Shown here one piece after another: positions 9,097 through 17,914 of a stretch of 64,000 nucleotides of DNA. Source of the stretch: Eubacterium sp. AB3007 (GTDB lineage: Bacteria; Bacillota; Clostridia; Peptostreptococcales; Anaerovoracaceae). Location: the NCBI RefSeq assembly GCF_000688015.1, contig NZ_JIAD01000001.1, forward strand, positions 1,860,001-1,924,000. Reading direction: 5' to 3'. A program made the translations under genes and the position numbers. The notes under the pieces are model-generated. The model was not told where the DNA came from. It saw nothing but the letters and a program-made list of their open reading frames with translations, and made no database searches. The number at the start of each line of letters is the position of its first letter. Positions within the stretch are counted from its first letter, which is position 1.

Positions 9097-11577
9097 ATGA
9101 AGAAACAGAAGATCGGCGACCTGACAGCCAATGAGATCAGAGATGTTGACCGCAAGGAACTGAAGGTCAAGCTGGAATCCTATCTGGCCAACGTCATGCA
9201 TACCACCTTCGAACGCGCGACAGCGGAGGAACTCTACAAGGGCCTCGCTACCGTGGTGAACGGACAACTGGCGGATCAGCGCATGGAGTTCAATCGGAAG
9301 AGGATCCACAACCACCGGCGGAAGGACACCAGCAAGAAGATCTACTACATCTGCATGGAGTTTCTGCTGGGGCAATCCCTGAAGAACCACCTGTACAACC
9401 TGGGCGAGACGGAGATGGTAGAGGAGATCCTGCAGGAGCGGGACATGACGCTGGAGCAGATCTACGACTGCGAACCGGATGCTGGTCTGGGCAACGGCGG
9501 CCTGGGAAGACTGGCAGCCTGTTTCATGGATGCGCTGACCGCAGACGGATATGATGCCACCGGCTATTCCCTGTGCTATGAGTACGGCCTGTTCAAGCAG
9601 ATGATCGCGGACGGCTGGCAGATGGAGGTGCCGGACAACTGGCTCCCCGGCGGCCGTGTGTGGCTGAACGCCAGAGAGGACGATTCCTTCAAGGTCAAGT
9701 TCTACGGGGATTACCACGAGTACTGGGAGGATGGCCGGATGAAATACAACCTGGAGCATGTCCAGGAGGTAGAGGCGATCCCCTACGATATGTTCATCTC
9801 CGGCGCGGACAGCAAGGCGGTGAACAAGCTGCGCCTGTGGCTGGCCAAGGACTGGGATGGGTTCGATATGGCCTCCTTCAACAGCGGTGACTTCACCAAG
9901 GCGGCCCAGCGGACCAACTCCGCGGAGATGATCACCAAGGTGCTCTACCCGGCAGACAACATCGAGGAAGGGAAGGAACTGCGCCTGAAGCAGCAGTACC
10001 TGATGGTGTCTGCTTCCTGCCAGAACATCGTCCGGGATCAGTATGCCATCTATGGTACCTTGGATAATTTTGAGAAAAATACTGTCATCCACATCAACGA
10101 CACCCACCCGGCGCTGTGTGTGCCGGAGCTGATGCGTATCTTCATGGATGACTACGGATACAGCTGGGACGACGCCTGGAAGAAGGTCGTCGGGACCATC
10201 TCCTACACCAACCACACGGTCCTGGCAGAAGCCCTGGAGAAGTGGAACGAGGGACTGGTGCAGTCCATGCTCCCCCGAATCTACTCCATCATCCAGGAGA
10301 TCGACCGACGTTTCAAGGAAGAGATGAACACCAGGGTCTTCCCCGGCGACTGGGGCAAGATCAACTACATGGCGCCCCTGGGAGAGCAGAAGGTACACAT
10401 GGCCAACCTGGCCGTCATCGGCTCCCACCACATCAACGGCGTGTCCGCCCTGCACTCGGATATCCTGAAGGAAGACCTGTTCCACGACTTCTATCTGTGG
10501 GTGCCGGAGAGGTTCACCAACGTGACCAACGGCATCGCCTATCGCAGATGGCTTTGTCAGAGCAACCCGGCCCTGGCCTCGCTGCTGGATGAGACCATCG
10601 GCAGCAGCTATCGCCACAAGTACGAGAAGCTCCGTGACTTTGCGGAATTCAAGGACGACGCCAGCGTCCAGGCTGAGGTGGAGAAGATCAAGCGCGAGAA
10701 CAAAGTCCGCCTGGGCAAGCTGATCAAAGAAAGAAACGGCATCGACGTGGACCCGGACTCCCTGTTCGTCGTCCAGGCCAAGAGAATGCATGAGTACAAG
10801 CGGCAGCTGCTGAACGCGCTGCGCATCATCTCCCGCTACCAGATGCTCCGGAACGATCCGACCATCGACATGCGGCCGGAGACCTATATCTTTGGGGCCA
10901 AGGCGGCGCCCAGCTACTACCTGGCCAAGCACTTCATTCAGCTGATCGTCAAGTTGGGACAGGAGATCAACAACGATCCCGTCATCTCCCAGAAGCTGAA
11001 GGTGGTCTTCCTGGAGAACTACAGCGTCTCCGTGGCGGAGAAGTTGATGCCGGCTACCGAGGTCTCCGAGCAGATCTCTCTGGCAGGCAAGGAAGCCAGC
11101 GGCACCGGCAACATGAAGATGATGATCAACGGCGCGGTGACCATGGGTACCCTGGACGGCGCCAACGTGGAGATCCGGGAGGCCGTGGGCGACGAGAATA
11201 TCTTCATCTTCGGCCAGAAGGCCCACGAGGTGGAGCAGAATCTGCGGGAGGGCTACCGTGCCCGGGATTACTACGAGCAGAACGATCTGCTCCGGGACGC
11301 GGTGGATGCCCTGGAGTACGGGTTCGCCGGAGAGAGCTTCAGCAACATCAAGAGTTACCTGCTGGATCCCTCCTACAGCATCGCCGATCCGTACATGTGC
11401 CTGAAGGATTTCGACGACTACTGCAAGGTCCATCAGGAACTGCAGGATGCCTACGAGGATCGCGCCCGCTGGAACAGCATGTCCATCGTGAACATCGCCG
11501 AAGCGGCCCGGTTCGCGGCGGATCGCTCCATCGACGACTACGCCAAGTGGATCTGGCACACAAAGCCGATCGTGTAG
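9097..11577 (+). CDS. glgP: Glycogen/maltodextrin phosphorylase GlgP
   Basis: It releases glucose-1-phosphate from alpha-1,4-glucan ends using pyridoxal phosphate. The 826 residues carry the family hallmarks: GNGGLGRLAACFMD, the nucleotide/sugar site around VTNGIAYRRW, and the PLP-lysine segment EASGTGNMKM near residue 665. GAGGAG lies upstream of the ATG. It is co-transcribed with glgA and is of usual length. Its product is the substrate of the mutase domain and of GlgC encoded on the other arm of the locus. Confidence 0.96.
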   Translation: MKKQKIGDLTANEIRDVDRKELKVKLESYLANVMHTTFERATAEELYKGLATVVNGQLADQRMEFNRKRIHNHRRKDTSKKIYYICMEFLLGQSLKNHLYNLGETEMVEEILQERDMTLEQIYDCEPDAGLGNGGLGRLAACFMDALTADGYDATGYSLCYEYGLFKQMIADGWQMEVPDNWLPGGRVWLNAREDDSFKVKFYGDYHEYWEDGRMKYNLEHVQEVEAIPYDMFISGADSKAVNKLRLWLAKDWDGFDMASFNSGDFTKAAQRTNSAEMITKVLYPADNIEEGKELRLKQQYLMVSASCQNIVRDQYAIYGTLDNFEKNTVIHINDTHPALCVPELMRIFMDDYGYSWDDAWKKVVGTISYTNHTVLAEALEKWNEGLVQSMLPRIYSIIQEIDRRFKEEMNTRVFPGDWGKINYMAPLGEQKVHMANLAVIGSHHINGVSALHSDILKEDLFHDFYLWVPERFTNVTNGIAYRRWLCQSNPALASLLDETIGSSYRHKYEKLRDFAEFKDDASVQAEVEKIKRENKVRLGKLIKERNGIDVDPDSLFVVQAKRMHEYKRQLLNALRIISRYQMLRNDPTIDMRPETYIFGAKAAPSYYLAKHFIQLIVKLGQEINNDPVISQKLKVVFLENYSVSVAEKLMPATEVSEQISLAGKEASGTGNMKMMINGAVTMGTLDGANVEIREAVGDENIFIFGQKAHEVEQNLREGYRARDYYEQNDLLRDAVDALEYGFAGESFSNIKSYLLDPSYSIADPYMCLKDFDDYCKVHQELQDAYEDRARWNSMSIVNIAEAARFAADRSIDDYAKWIWHTKPIV

Positions 11578-11750
11578 CGCTTTCCGGACAGAGGCTGCAC
11601 TCATAGAAACAGACGACCAGCAGGCGGTCAACAGGCAGTCAGCGATGATCAACGGAGGCTGGTTGGCTGCGGATGGTTGCCCGGATTGCAAATGAGGCAC
11701 TTTTTGTCTCCAAGATCTCCGACGGAGGGCCTTTGGATACGGTTTTTCTC

Positions 11751-11877
11751 AAATAGCCGGTTTTCGGTATCCCGATTCACGATCATGGAGCCATTGGTAA
11801 CAGGATCGCTGAAAATGACCTCTTGGGATACAGAAAACCGGCTATTTTGATAATCTGGTATCCCGGGAGGTCATTGT
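11751..11877. repeat. Overlapping inverted repeats able to form two alternative hairpins
   Basis: Arm A 11751-11773 pairs with arm B 11825-11847 (22 of 23 positions). Arm C 11814-11831 pairs with arm D 11859-11876 (16 of 18). B and C share GGGATAC, so only one hairpin can form at a time. Neither is followed by a clear T-run. It could be an attenuator, an mRNA end or a small mobile palindrome. Confidence 0.6.
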
Positions 11878-12072
11878 AAAGTGAAGTGGGAACAGTATCA
11901 GCGGAATATGGGTTTAGGGAAACGGAGCGGGAGATGGGGTGCTGAGCGGGAGATGGGGTGCTGCAGGGGCTGCCTCAAAACAGGTGGCGCGCCTCCCATT
12001 TCAGACTGTCGACAAAGTCATTCCGCCTGGGGATGCGGTCTGGGGTCGATAGAAAACAGCGGCATTTCCTTC

Positions 12073-12151
12073 ATTCTGAAGGAGTGTCCCATTCTGAAGG
12101 AATGCAAAAAAATATTTCCTTCCAAACTCCTCATCGCACAATTCTGAAGGA
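12073..12151. repeat. TTCTGAAGGAA intergenic repeat cluster, copy 1
   Basis: ATTCTGAAGGA occurs at 12073, 12091 and 12141. The middle copy continues into AATGCAAAAAAATATT, which recurs with one extra G at 30577-30603. No coding frame spans it. Confidence 0.6.
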
Positions 12152-12378
12152 ATTCTTTTCCTTGAAAAGCCCCGGAACTCATGTATTTACTCGAATTCTG
12201 GAGGCTCAATCGCGGCACAAAGCCCTGTGAACTCCAAAATCGCAGGCTGGATTCCTTGGAGCGATCCGGGACAGAGCCTTCCAAGGAAAAAGGTGCATCC
12301 ATTTGATCAAGGCCCTCCCAATCAGGCGGTTCTTTCTCCGGTATTCTCGCCTAAACGTAAGTATTGCGTTAGTAAGGA

Positions 12379-12501
12379 TTGTTTACAATCGAGAAAATAT
12401 GGAGTACCTACGGCATCGTCCGGGAAGATGGTGCGGTTGCAAACACCTGCTGCTATACCAACTTCGGCGAGACCGAGGCGGTTGCCAAAGAGGCCAAATG
12501 A
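12379..12501 (+). CDS. Possible 40-residue small protein or gene remnant
   Basis: A TTG-initiated frame of 40 codons ends at TGA 12499-12501. Its sequence (YGIVREDGAVAN, then TCCYTNFGETEAVAKEAK) has a protein-like composition, unlike the surrounding repeats. No good ribosome site precedes the TTG and an in-frame TAA lies 6 nt upstream. It may therefore be the 3' remnant of a lost gene. I do not recognise it. Confidence 0.2.
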   Translation: MFTIEKIWSTYGIVREDGAVANTCCYTNFGETEAVAKEAK

Positions 12502-12577
12502 AACGATGCTGTTCCCATCCTGTGGCCGCGGGAGGGGGATCTTTGTTCTGAGTTTTCAGCGAATTCGCAAATTAAGG

Positions 12578-12606
12578 TTGCATTTCCACCCTGTCTTTAC
12601 TATAAT
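12578..12606 (+). promoter_or_regulatory. Promoter of the maltodextrin operon
   Basis: TTGCAT (12578-12583), a 17-nt spacer and TATAAT (12601-12606) lie 43 nt before the ATG of the binding-protein gene. Confidence 0.75.
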
Positions 12607-12648
12607 ATAAACAAAGTTTTCACGTAATTTTATGTCTGGAGGTAAGTT

Positions 12649-13959
12649 ATGAGAAAGAAAGTACTTGTCGTACTGTTCGCCTTCGTAGTGCTCGTAGCTA
12701 TGTCATTCACTGGCTGCGGTGGAGGCGGATCATCAGAAGAGAGTTCTGGTGGCGGAGAGGGTGGCACCATCCGTCTGTGCAACAATAAGGTCGAGGTTGA
12801 CAAGCAGTATAAGGAACTGGCAGCTGCTTATAAGGAAGCTACCGGCGTGACCGTCGAGGTGGAGTCCATCGGAGGCGGCCAGGACATCCAGTCCACGCTG
12901 AAGGGCTACAAGCAGGCGAACAACATGCCGGATATCTTCTGCATCGAGGGAGATAAGGACTATCCGACATGGGAGGGTCTGCTGGCTGACCTGTCTGATC
13001 AGGAGTGGGTCAAGGATACCGACACCGCTTACAGCGTAGACGGCAAGGTATATGGTTTCCCGACCACCACAGAGGCCATCGGTCTGGCATACAACAAGAG
13101 CATCCTGGACAAGTGCGGTGTGGATCCTGAGTCCATCACCAGCCCGGCTGCCATGGAAGATGCTTTCAAGAAGATCGACGCCAAGAAGGACGAGCTGGGA
13201 CTCAGCGGCGTAATCGGTTACTGCGCAGAGGCTGCACAGCTGAACTGGTCCACCGGTTCCCACCTGTTCGCTACCTACATCGACTCTGGTCTGAAGAGAG
13301 ACGATACTACCTACATCGATCTGCTGAACGACGGCGGAAAGGTCAAGGATCCGAGATTCAACGACTGGTGCAAGATGGTCGGACTGTTCAACAAGTATTC
13401 TGATCCTGATCTGCTGGTTTCCGGAACCTATGATCAGCAGGTGAAGAACTTCGCAGCTGGCAAGTATGCATTCGTCACCCAGGGTTCCTGGATCGGAACT
13501 TCCCTGGTCAACGACTACAAGGCTGACTACGAGAAGGCTGGAAACTTCGAGGTAGGTATGGTTCCGTATGCATTCGAGGACGGACAGGAGACCATCCTGA
13601 CCAACGGCCCGGGATACTGGGTACTGTACGGTGAGGGTGCGAACATCGACGCAGCCAAGGACTTCCTGAACTGGTGTGCTACCGATGATAACGCTCAGAA
13701 GATCCTGGTTGAGGATTGCGGTTATGTTCCTCAGTTCAAGTCCAGCAAGCACGAGTCCAACGACCCGTTTGCTGCTACCATCGCTAAGTATCAGGCTGCT
13801 GATAAGACCTCGGCTTGGCACTGGACCGGCATGAAAGCCGACCTCTGCACCAAGACCGGTGTTGTCTTCCAGGATTTCGCGAAAGGCAAATACAAGAACG
13901 CAGATGATTTCGAAGCTGCCATGAAGGAAGCAATCGAAGCTTACTATGCAAAAGGCTGA
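12649..13959 (+). CDS. Maltodextrin-type ABC transporter solute-binding lipoprotein
   Basis: A 436-residue extracellular binding protein of the MalE family (family 1). A signal peptide ends in the lipobox-like SFTGC (lipidated Cys ~24), followed by a Gly/Ser/Glu linker. The mature part begins with TIRLCNNKVEVDKQYKELA, typical of this family. GGAGG lies upstream of the ATG. Two permeases follow, then the ATPase and MalQ, which point to maltose/maltodextrin. Substrate is inferred from context. A hairpin with a T-run after the gene probably gives it higher expression than the permeases. Confidence 0.9.
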   Translation: MRKKVLVVLFAFVVLVAMSFTGCGGGGSSEESSGGGEGGTIRLCNNKVEVDKQYKELAAAYKEATGVTVEVESIGGGQDIQSTLKGYKQANNMPDIFCIEGDKDYPTWEGLLADLSDQEWVKDTDTAYSVDGKVYGFPTTTEAIGLAYNKSILDKCGVDPESITSPAAMEDAFKKIDAKKDELGLSGVIGYCAEAAQLNWSTGSHLFATYIDSGLKRDDTTYIDLLNDGGKVKDPRFNDWCKMVGLFNKYSDPDLLVSGTYDQQVKNFAAGKYAFVTQGSWIGTSLVNDYKADYEKAGNFEVGMVPYAFEDGQETILTNGPGYWVLYGEGANIDAAKDFLNWCATDDNAQKILVEDCGYVPQFKSSKHESNDPFAATIAKYQAADKTSAWHWTGMKADLCTKTGVVFQDFAKGKYKNADDFEAAMKEAIEAYYAKG

Positions 13960-13980
13960 GAATAACGTCTGACGAACTCC

Positions 13981-14018
13981 GGCGGGCAGAGGTGTGGAAC
14001 TTTTGCCCGCCTGTTTTT
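13981..14018 (+). terminator. Hairpin with T-run between binding protein and permeases
   Basis: GGCGGGCA pairs with TGCCCGCC across 15 nt, followed by TGTTTTT. Such partial terminators after binding-protein genes adjust stoichiometry in ABC operons. Confidence 0.7.
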
Positions 14019-14053
14019 ACTAATTTTCTACCAAGAGAAAGGATATATTACAC

Positions 14054-15118
14054 ATGAGTACAACATCCTCTGGAAGCAAGACGACATCGTATGCCTTGCT
14101 GGCCATCGGAGTCGTATTGATGGGAGCTGCTCTCGTGATGGACTTTATGGGTAGTCAGTTCGGCCTCCGAGGCACCATGCTCATCGTAGGTGCGCTGTGT
14201 GTGCTGGCCGGCCTGTACTTCTATCCTTCCGTAGAACATCACAGATCAATCATCAATATCATCTTCCTGTTCCCCCTGTTGTTTACCTTCCTGGTAACGG
14301 TGATCATCCCGCTGATCCTCGGTATCGGCTACTCCTTTACCGACTGGGATGGTATCCGCATCAACAACGTTGTGGGGCTTGCAAACTACACCACAATGTT
14401 CAAGGATCCGGCGTTCATCTGGTCCATCGTGCTGACCTTCCTGTTCGTCGTATTCAATATGGTACTGGTCAATGTGATCGGTTTCCTGCTGGCACTGCTT
14501 TGTTCTTCCAAGCTGAAGGGCGTTGGGTTCTTCAGAGCGGCGTACTTCCTGCCGAACCTCATCGGCGGAATCGTACTGGGCTACATCTGGCAGTTCGTCT
14601 TCAGTAACGTACTGATCAAGCTTACTGCGGCTTTGTTCGACATGAACTATTCTGTCCTGGCAGAGACCAAGTGGGCATTCCTGGCTATTATCGTCGTTTA
14701 TATCTGGCAGTACGCAGGCTACATCATGCTGATCTACATCAATGGTCTGAACATGGTGCCGAAGGAGGTACTGGAGGCAGCCGCCATCGACGGCGCCAAC
14801 GTGATCACCACCCTGTTCAAGATCAAGATCCCTATGATCGCAGCGACCATCACCATCTGTACATTCCTGACACTGACATCGGCGTTCAAACAGTTCGATG
14901 TCAACCTGGCATTGACCAATGGTGCCGGTTCCCTGACCTTCATGGGACAGGGCCTGACCAACGGTACCCAGATGCTTGCCCTGAACATTTATAACACAGC
15001 CATCAGAGAGAACAACTACGCCCTCGGTCAGGCTGAGGCGGTCCTGTTCTTCATCATCCTGGCAGCCGTGTCCATCGTTCAGGTCAGCATATCCAACAAG
15101 AAGGAGGTGGAGATGTAA
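14054..15118 (+). CDS. Maltodextrin ABC transporter permease, MalF type
   Basis: A 354-residue inner-membrane permease. Two extra N-terminal helices (~12-31 and ~38-56) precede the usual six-helix permease fold. The EAA loop that contacts the ATPase reads EVLEAAAIDGANVITTLFKI near residue 237. AAAGGA lies ahead of the ATG. The stop overlaps the next start in TAATG, so the two permeases are coupled. It pairs with the downstream MalG-type protein. Confidence 0.92.
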   Translation: MSTTSSGSKTTSYALLAIGVVLMGAALVMDFMGSQFGLRGTMLIVGALCVLAGLYFYPSVEHHRSIINIIFLFPLLFTFLVTVIIPLILGIGYSFTDWDGIRINNVVGLANYTTMFKDPAFIWSIVLTFLFVVFNMVLVNVIGFLLALLCSSKLKGVGFFRAAYFLPNLIGGIVLGYIWQFVFSNVLIKLTAALFDMNYSVLAETKWAFLAIIVVYIWQYAGYIMLIYINGLNMVPKEVLEAAAIDGANVITTLFKIKIPMIAATITICTFLTLTSAFKQFDVNLALTNGAGSLTFMGQGLTNGTQMLALNIYNTAIRENNYALGQAEAVLFFIILAAVSIVQVSISNKKEVEM

Positions 15119-15978
15119 TGCAGATGCAGAAGAAATCCGTCGTCGGCGTTACGATCGTCGCGATCATACTTGCAATCTACACGCTGTTTCCATTTTTCCT
15201 GGTAGTGATCAACTCCTGCAAGACTTCCAGCGACATCGTGGAAGCGCCTGTAGGGTTCACAGGAATGTCGTTTTCGCAGCTCATGACCAACGTCAGCAAC
15301 GTTGCGAACAACTCAAACTTTAACTTCTGGTATGCGTTTGGAAGCTCCGTGATCATCACCGCGATCTCGCTGGTGCTGCTGGCACTCTTCGGCGGCATGG
15401 CAGCGTGGGTCATCTGCAGAAACAAGACCAAGTGGTCCACTGTGATCTACATGACCTTCATCGCATCCATGATCATCCCGTTCCAGGTCGTCATGCTGTC
15501 ACTGATTTCAACATTCCGTGACGTAGGCGTATTCACCGGTATCCCTATGCTGCAGAGCATCCCGGGCATCATCTTCGCCTATCTGGGATTCGGCGGCGCC
15601 ATGACCGTGTTCATTCTCACCGGTTTCATCAAGGGCATCCCCTACGAACTGGAGGAGGCGGCAGCCATCGATGGATGTTCCCCGGAGGGAACCTTCTTCC
15701 GGATCATCTTCCCGCTGCTGAAGCCGGTCATCGTCACAGTATCCATCCTGAACGGAATGTGGATATGGAACGACTTCCTTCTGCCGTCCCTGCTGCTGGG
15801 AATGAACGGCAAGGTCAAGACACTGCCGGTTGCGGTGCAGGCCTTTGTCGGTTCCTACGTGAAGCAATGGGATATGATCCTGACCGCAGGACTCCTTGCG
15901 ATCCTGCCTATGGTCATCCTGTTCCTGTTCGCACAGAAGCAGATCATCAACGGTATGGTAGAAGGCGCGATCAAGTAG
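15118..15978 (+). CDS. Maltodextrin ABC transporter permease, MalG type
   Basis: A 286-residue permease with six predicted helices and the EAA motif YELEEAAAIDGCSPEGTFF near residue 177. Its start overlaps the malF-type stop by one base. The ending MVEGAIK is typical of MalG-like proteins. It forms the heterodimeric channel with the preceding permease. Confidence 0.93.
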   Translation: MQMQKKSVVGVTIVAIILAIYTLFPFFLVVINSCKTSSDIVEAPVGFTGMSFSQLMTNVSNVANNSNFNFWYAFGSSVIITAISLVLLALFGGMAAWVICRNKTKWSTVIYMTFIASMIIPFQVVMLSLISTFRDVGVFTGIPMLQSIPGIIFAYLGFGGAMTVFILTGFIKGIPYELEEAAAIDGCSPEGTFFRIIFPLLKPVIVTVSILNGMWIWNDFLLPSLLLGMNGKVKTLPVAVQAFVGSYVKQWDMILTAGLLAILPMVILFLFAQKQIINGMVEGAIK

Positions 15979-16019
15979 AACCGTTATTGTCGGGCAGATG
16001 AACAGATAGGAAGTTAGAC

Positions 16020-16712
16020 ATGAGTTCATTCATCGATCCAGATGGCGCTTTCATGAGCGCACTGCGCAAGTTCGCAGACATCGTGTTCTGCAACCTGCTG
16101 TTCTGTCTGTTCTGCATCCCGTTCTTTACCATCGGTGCGGCGCTCTCCGCCCTGAATGCCAGCATGCAGCTGCTGGTGGAGAACGCCGACGATGAGGGCA
16201 GATCGGCTCCGGAGGTGTTTCTTAGAAGCTTCCGGGCGAACTTCAGACAGGCTACGGGCCTGTGGCTGATCTGCGTGGCCGGTATCGTATTTCTGGTCCT
16301 GGACTACTTCATCATCACCAGCATGGAGGGAATGGCCGGGAAGGCCTACAAGGTCACCTTCCTGGTGCTGGTACTGCTGTTCCTGTTTGGGTTTCAGTAC
16401 CTGTTCCCCATGCAGGCCCGCTACGATCTGAAGGTGCGTGACCTTCTGCGGAACGCCTGGCTGATCAGCATCGCCGCGTTCCCCTGGACGTTTGCCACCC
16501 TGGCGGCGCCGGCAGCACTGACCTACATGACGGTGATACGGAATGAGAAGGGGTTCTTCCTGGCGATCTTTCTGTGGATGACCGTGGGATTCGGGATCGT
16601 GGCGTACCTCAACAGCTTCATCTTTCTCCGGGTGTTCCGGAAGAAGGGACTGGAGGAGGACCGCACAGAAGAGGAAGACCCAGAATACGATGACAGGCAG
16701 TTGAAACAGTGA
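16020..16712 (+). CDS. DUF624 / YesL-like membrane protein
   Basis: A 230-residue protein with about five hydrophobic helices (~17-45, 75-95, 105-125, 145-170, 180-205). It opens with an amphipathic FADIVFCNLLFCLFCIPFF segment. This is the DUF624/YesL family often encoded with family-1 carbohydrate ABC transporters in Firmicutes; its biochemical role is unknown. It sits between the permeases and the ATPase and is probably part of the transport operon. Confidence 0.85.
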   Translation: MSSFIDPDGAFMSALRKFADIVFCNLLFCLFCIPFFTIGAALSALNASMQLLVENADDEGRSAPEVFLRSFRANFRQATGLWLICVAGIVFLVLDYFIITSMEGMAGKAYKVTFLVLVLLFLFGFQYLFPMQARYDLKVRDLLRNAWLISIAAFPWTFATLAAPAALTYMTVIRNEKGFFLAIFLWMTVGFGIVAYLNSFIFLRVFRKKGLEEDRTEEEDPEYDDRQLKQ

Positions 16713-16741
16713 GAAATCAAATCGATTACGGAGGTTTAGAA

Positions 16742-17845
16742 ATGGCATCGATCAGTTTTAAGAATGTCACCAAAACATACGAGGGGGCCAAAACACCAGT
16801 TGTCCCCAACCTGAACCTTGATATCAAGGACAAGGAGTTCATCATCCTTGTCGGTCCGTCGGGCTGTGGAAAATCCACCACCCTGCGTATGATCGCCGGA
16901 CTGGAAGATATCACGGAAGGTGAACTTTATATCGGCGACAGAGTCGTTAACAAGGTCCCCCCAAAGGATCGCGACATCGCCATGGTTTTCCAGAACTATG
17001 CTTTGTACCCGCACATGTCCGTCTACAAGAACATCGCTTTCGGACTGACCTTGCGGAAGATGGACCCCAAGGAGATCGACAAGCGCGTCCACGAGGCAGC
17101 GCAGAAACTGGACCTGGAGCACCTGCTTGACCGTAAGCCCAAGCAGCTGTCCGGCGGTCAGAGACAGAGAGTCGCCCTGGGCCGCGCGATGGTCCGTAAC
17201 CCGTCCGTGTTCCTGCTGGACGAGCCGCTGTCCAACCTGGACGCCAAGCTGCGTACATCCATGCGTGCGGAGATCACCAGACTGCACCGCGCCCTGGACA
17301 CCACCTTTGTCTACGTCACCCATGACCAGACCGAGGCCATGACCATGGGCGACCGCATCGTCGTCATGAAAGACGGCCTGATCCAGCAGTTCGACACACC
17401 GCAGGTGCTGTACGATACACCGGACAACCTGTTCGTTGCCGGATTCATCGGCTCCCCGCAGATGAACTTCATCGACGCAGAGATTCTGGAAGAGGGCGGC
17501 AAGCTCTTCGCCAAGGTCGAGACCGGCGACAAAGTCCTCATCCCCGAGGAGAAGGTGGAGGCACTGAAGCCGTATGTTGGCAAGACCGTGATCATGGGTA
17601 TCCGTCCGGAGCACTTCCTGGCACCGGACAAGAAGGGCGAGAACAACTTCCTGTCCACCAAGGTGGACTTCCGGGAACTGCTGGGCGCAGAGTACAACAT
17701 CTACGCGTTCATCGGCAACACCAAGATCATCGTCCGCATCCCGTCCACAGAGACGGTACCGGAGGCAGACAGTGTTGCCTTCCCGATCAACCTGAAGCTC
17801 ATGCACTTCTTCGACAAGGACACCGAGCAGGCGATCACACACTAA
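16742..17845 (+). CDS. Carbohydrate ABC transporter ATP-binding protein, MsmK/UgpC type
   Basis: A 367-residue MalK-like ATPase. Walker A GPSGCGKST (~37-45), Q-loop VFQNYALYPH, signature LSGGQRQR, Walker B VFLLDEPLSNLDAKLR and H-loop VTHDQTEAM are all intact. A C-terminal OB/MOBE regulatory domain follows. The ATG at 16742 has GGAGG upstream. Proteins of this type can serve several sugar permeases; here it most likely energises the adjacent MalFG pair. Confidence 0.95.
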   Translation: MASISFKNVTKTYEGAKTPVVPNLNLDIKDKEFIILVGPSGCGKSTTLRMIAGLEDITEGELYIGDRVVNKVPPKDRDIAMVFQNYALYPHMSVYKNIAFGLTLRKMDPKEIDKRVHEAAQKLDLEHLLDRKPKQLSGGQRQRVALGRAMVRNPSVFLLDEPLSNLDAKLRTSMRAEITRLHRALDTTFVYVTHDQTEAMTMGDRIVVMKDGLIQQFDTPQVLYDTPDNLFVAGFIGSPQMNFIDAEILEEGGKLFAKVETGDKVLIPEEKVEALKPYVGKTVIMGIRPEHFLAPDKKGENNFLSTKVDFRELLGAEYNIYAFIGNTKIIVRIPSTETVPEADSVAFPINLKLMHFFDKDTEQAITH

Positions 17846-17866
17846 CCAACCGTTGCAGAGAGACAG

Positions 17867-17900
17867 GGCGGCTGCGGCACTCACCGCAGCCGCCTGATTT
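17867..17900 (+). terminator. Perfect 11-bp hairpin between the ATPase gene and malQ
   Basis: GGCGGCTGCGG (17867-17877) and CCGCAGCCGCC (17884-17894) form a GC-rich stem with a 6-nt loop. The tail TGATTTAT is a weak T-run, so it may attenuate or stabilise mRNA ends instead of stopping transcription fully. Confidence 0.55.
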
Positions 17901-17914
17901 ATGAGGAGACTAAC

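Larger units (their letters stand above)
11578..12577. other. Gene-poor 1-kb interval with inverted and dispersed repeats
   Basis: No convincing protein gene fills this gap between glgP and the maltodextrin operon. It holds a pair of mutually exclusive inverted repeats (11751-11877), three copies of a TTCTGAAGGA motif (12073-12151) that recurs at 30.6 kb, and one GCACAAAGC site (12215). A possible 40-residue reading frame lies at 12379-12501. Confidence 0.6.

Noticed and set aside
7603..11700. A 1365-codon open frame on the minus strand across glgA and glgP
   Set aside because: It is antisense to two clear enzyme genes, has a low-complexity His/Val/Leu-rich translation, and arises from the GC-rich codon pattern of the real genes.
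11881..12610. Short frames in the gap before the maltodextrin operon
   Set aside because: No ribosome sites and they run through repeats and the promoter; only one 40-codon frame was kept at low confidence.
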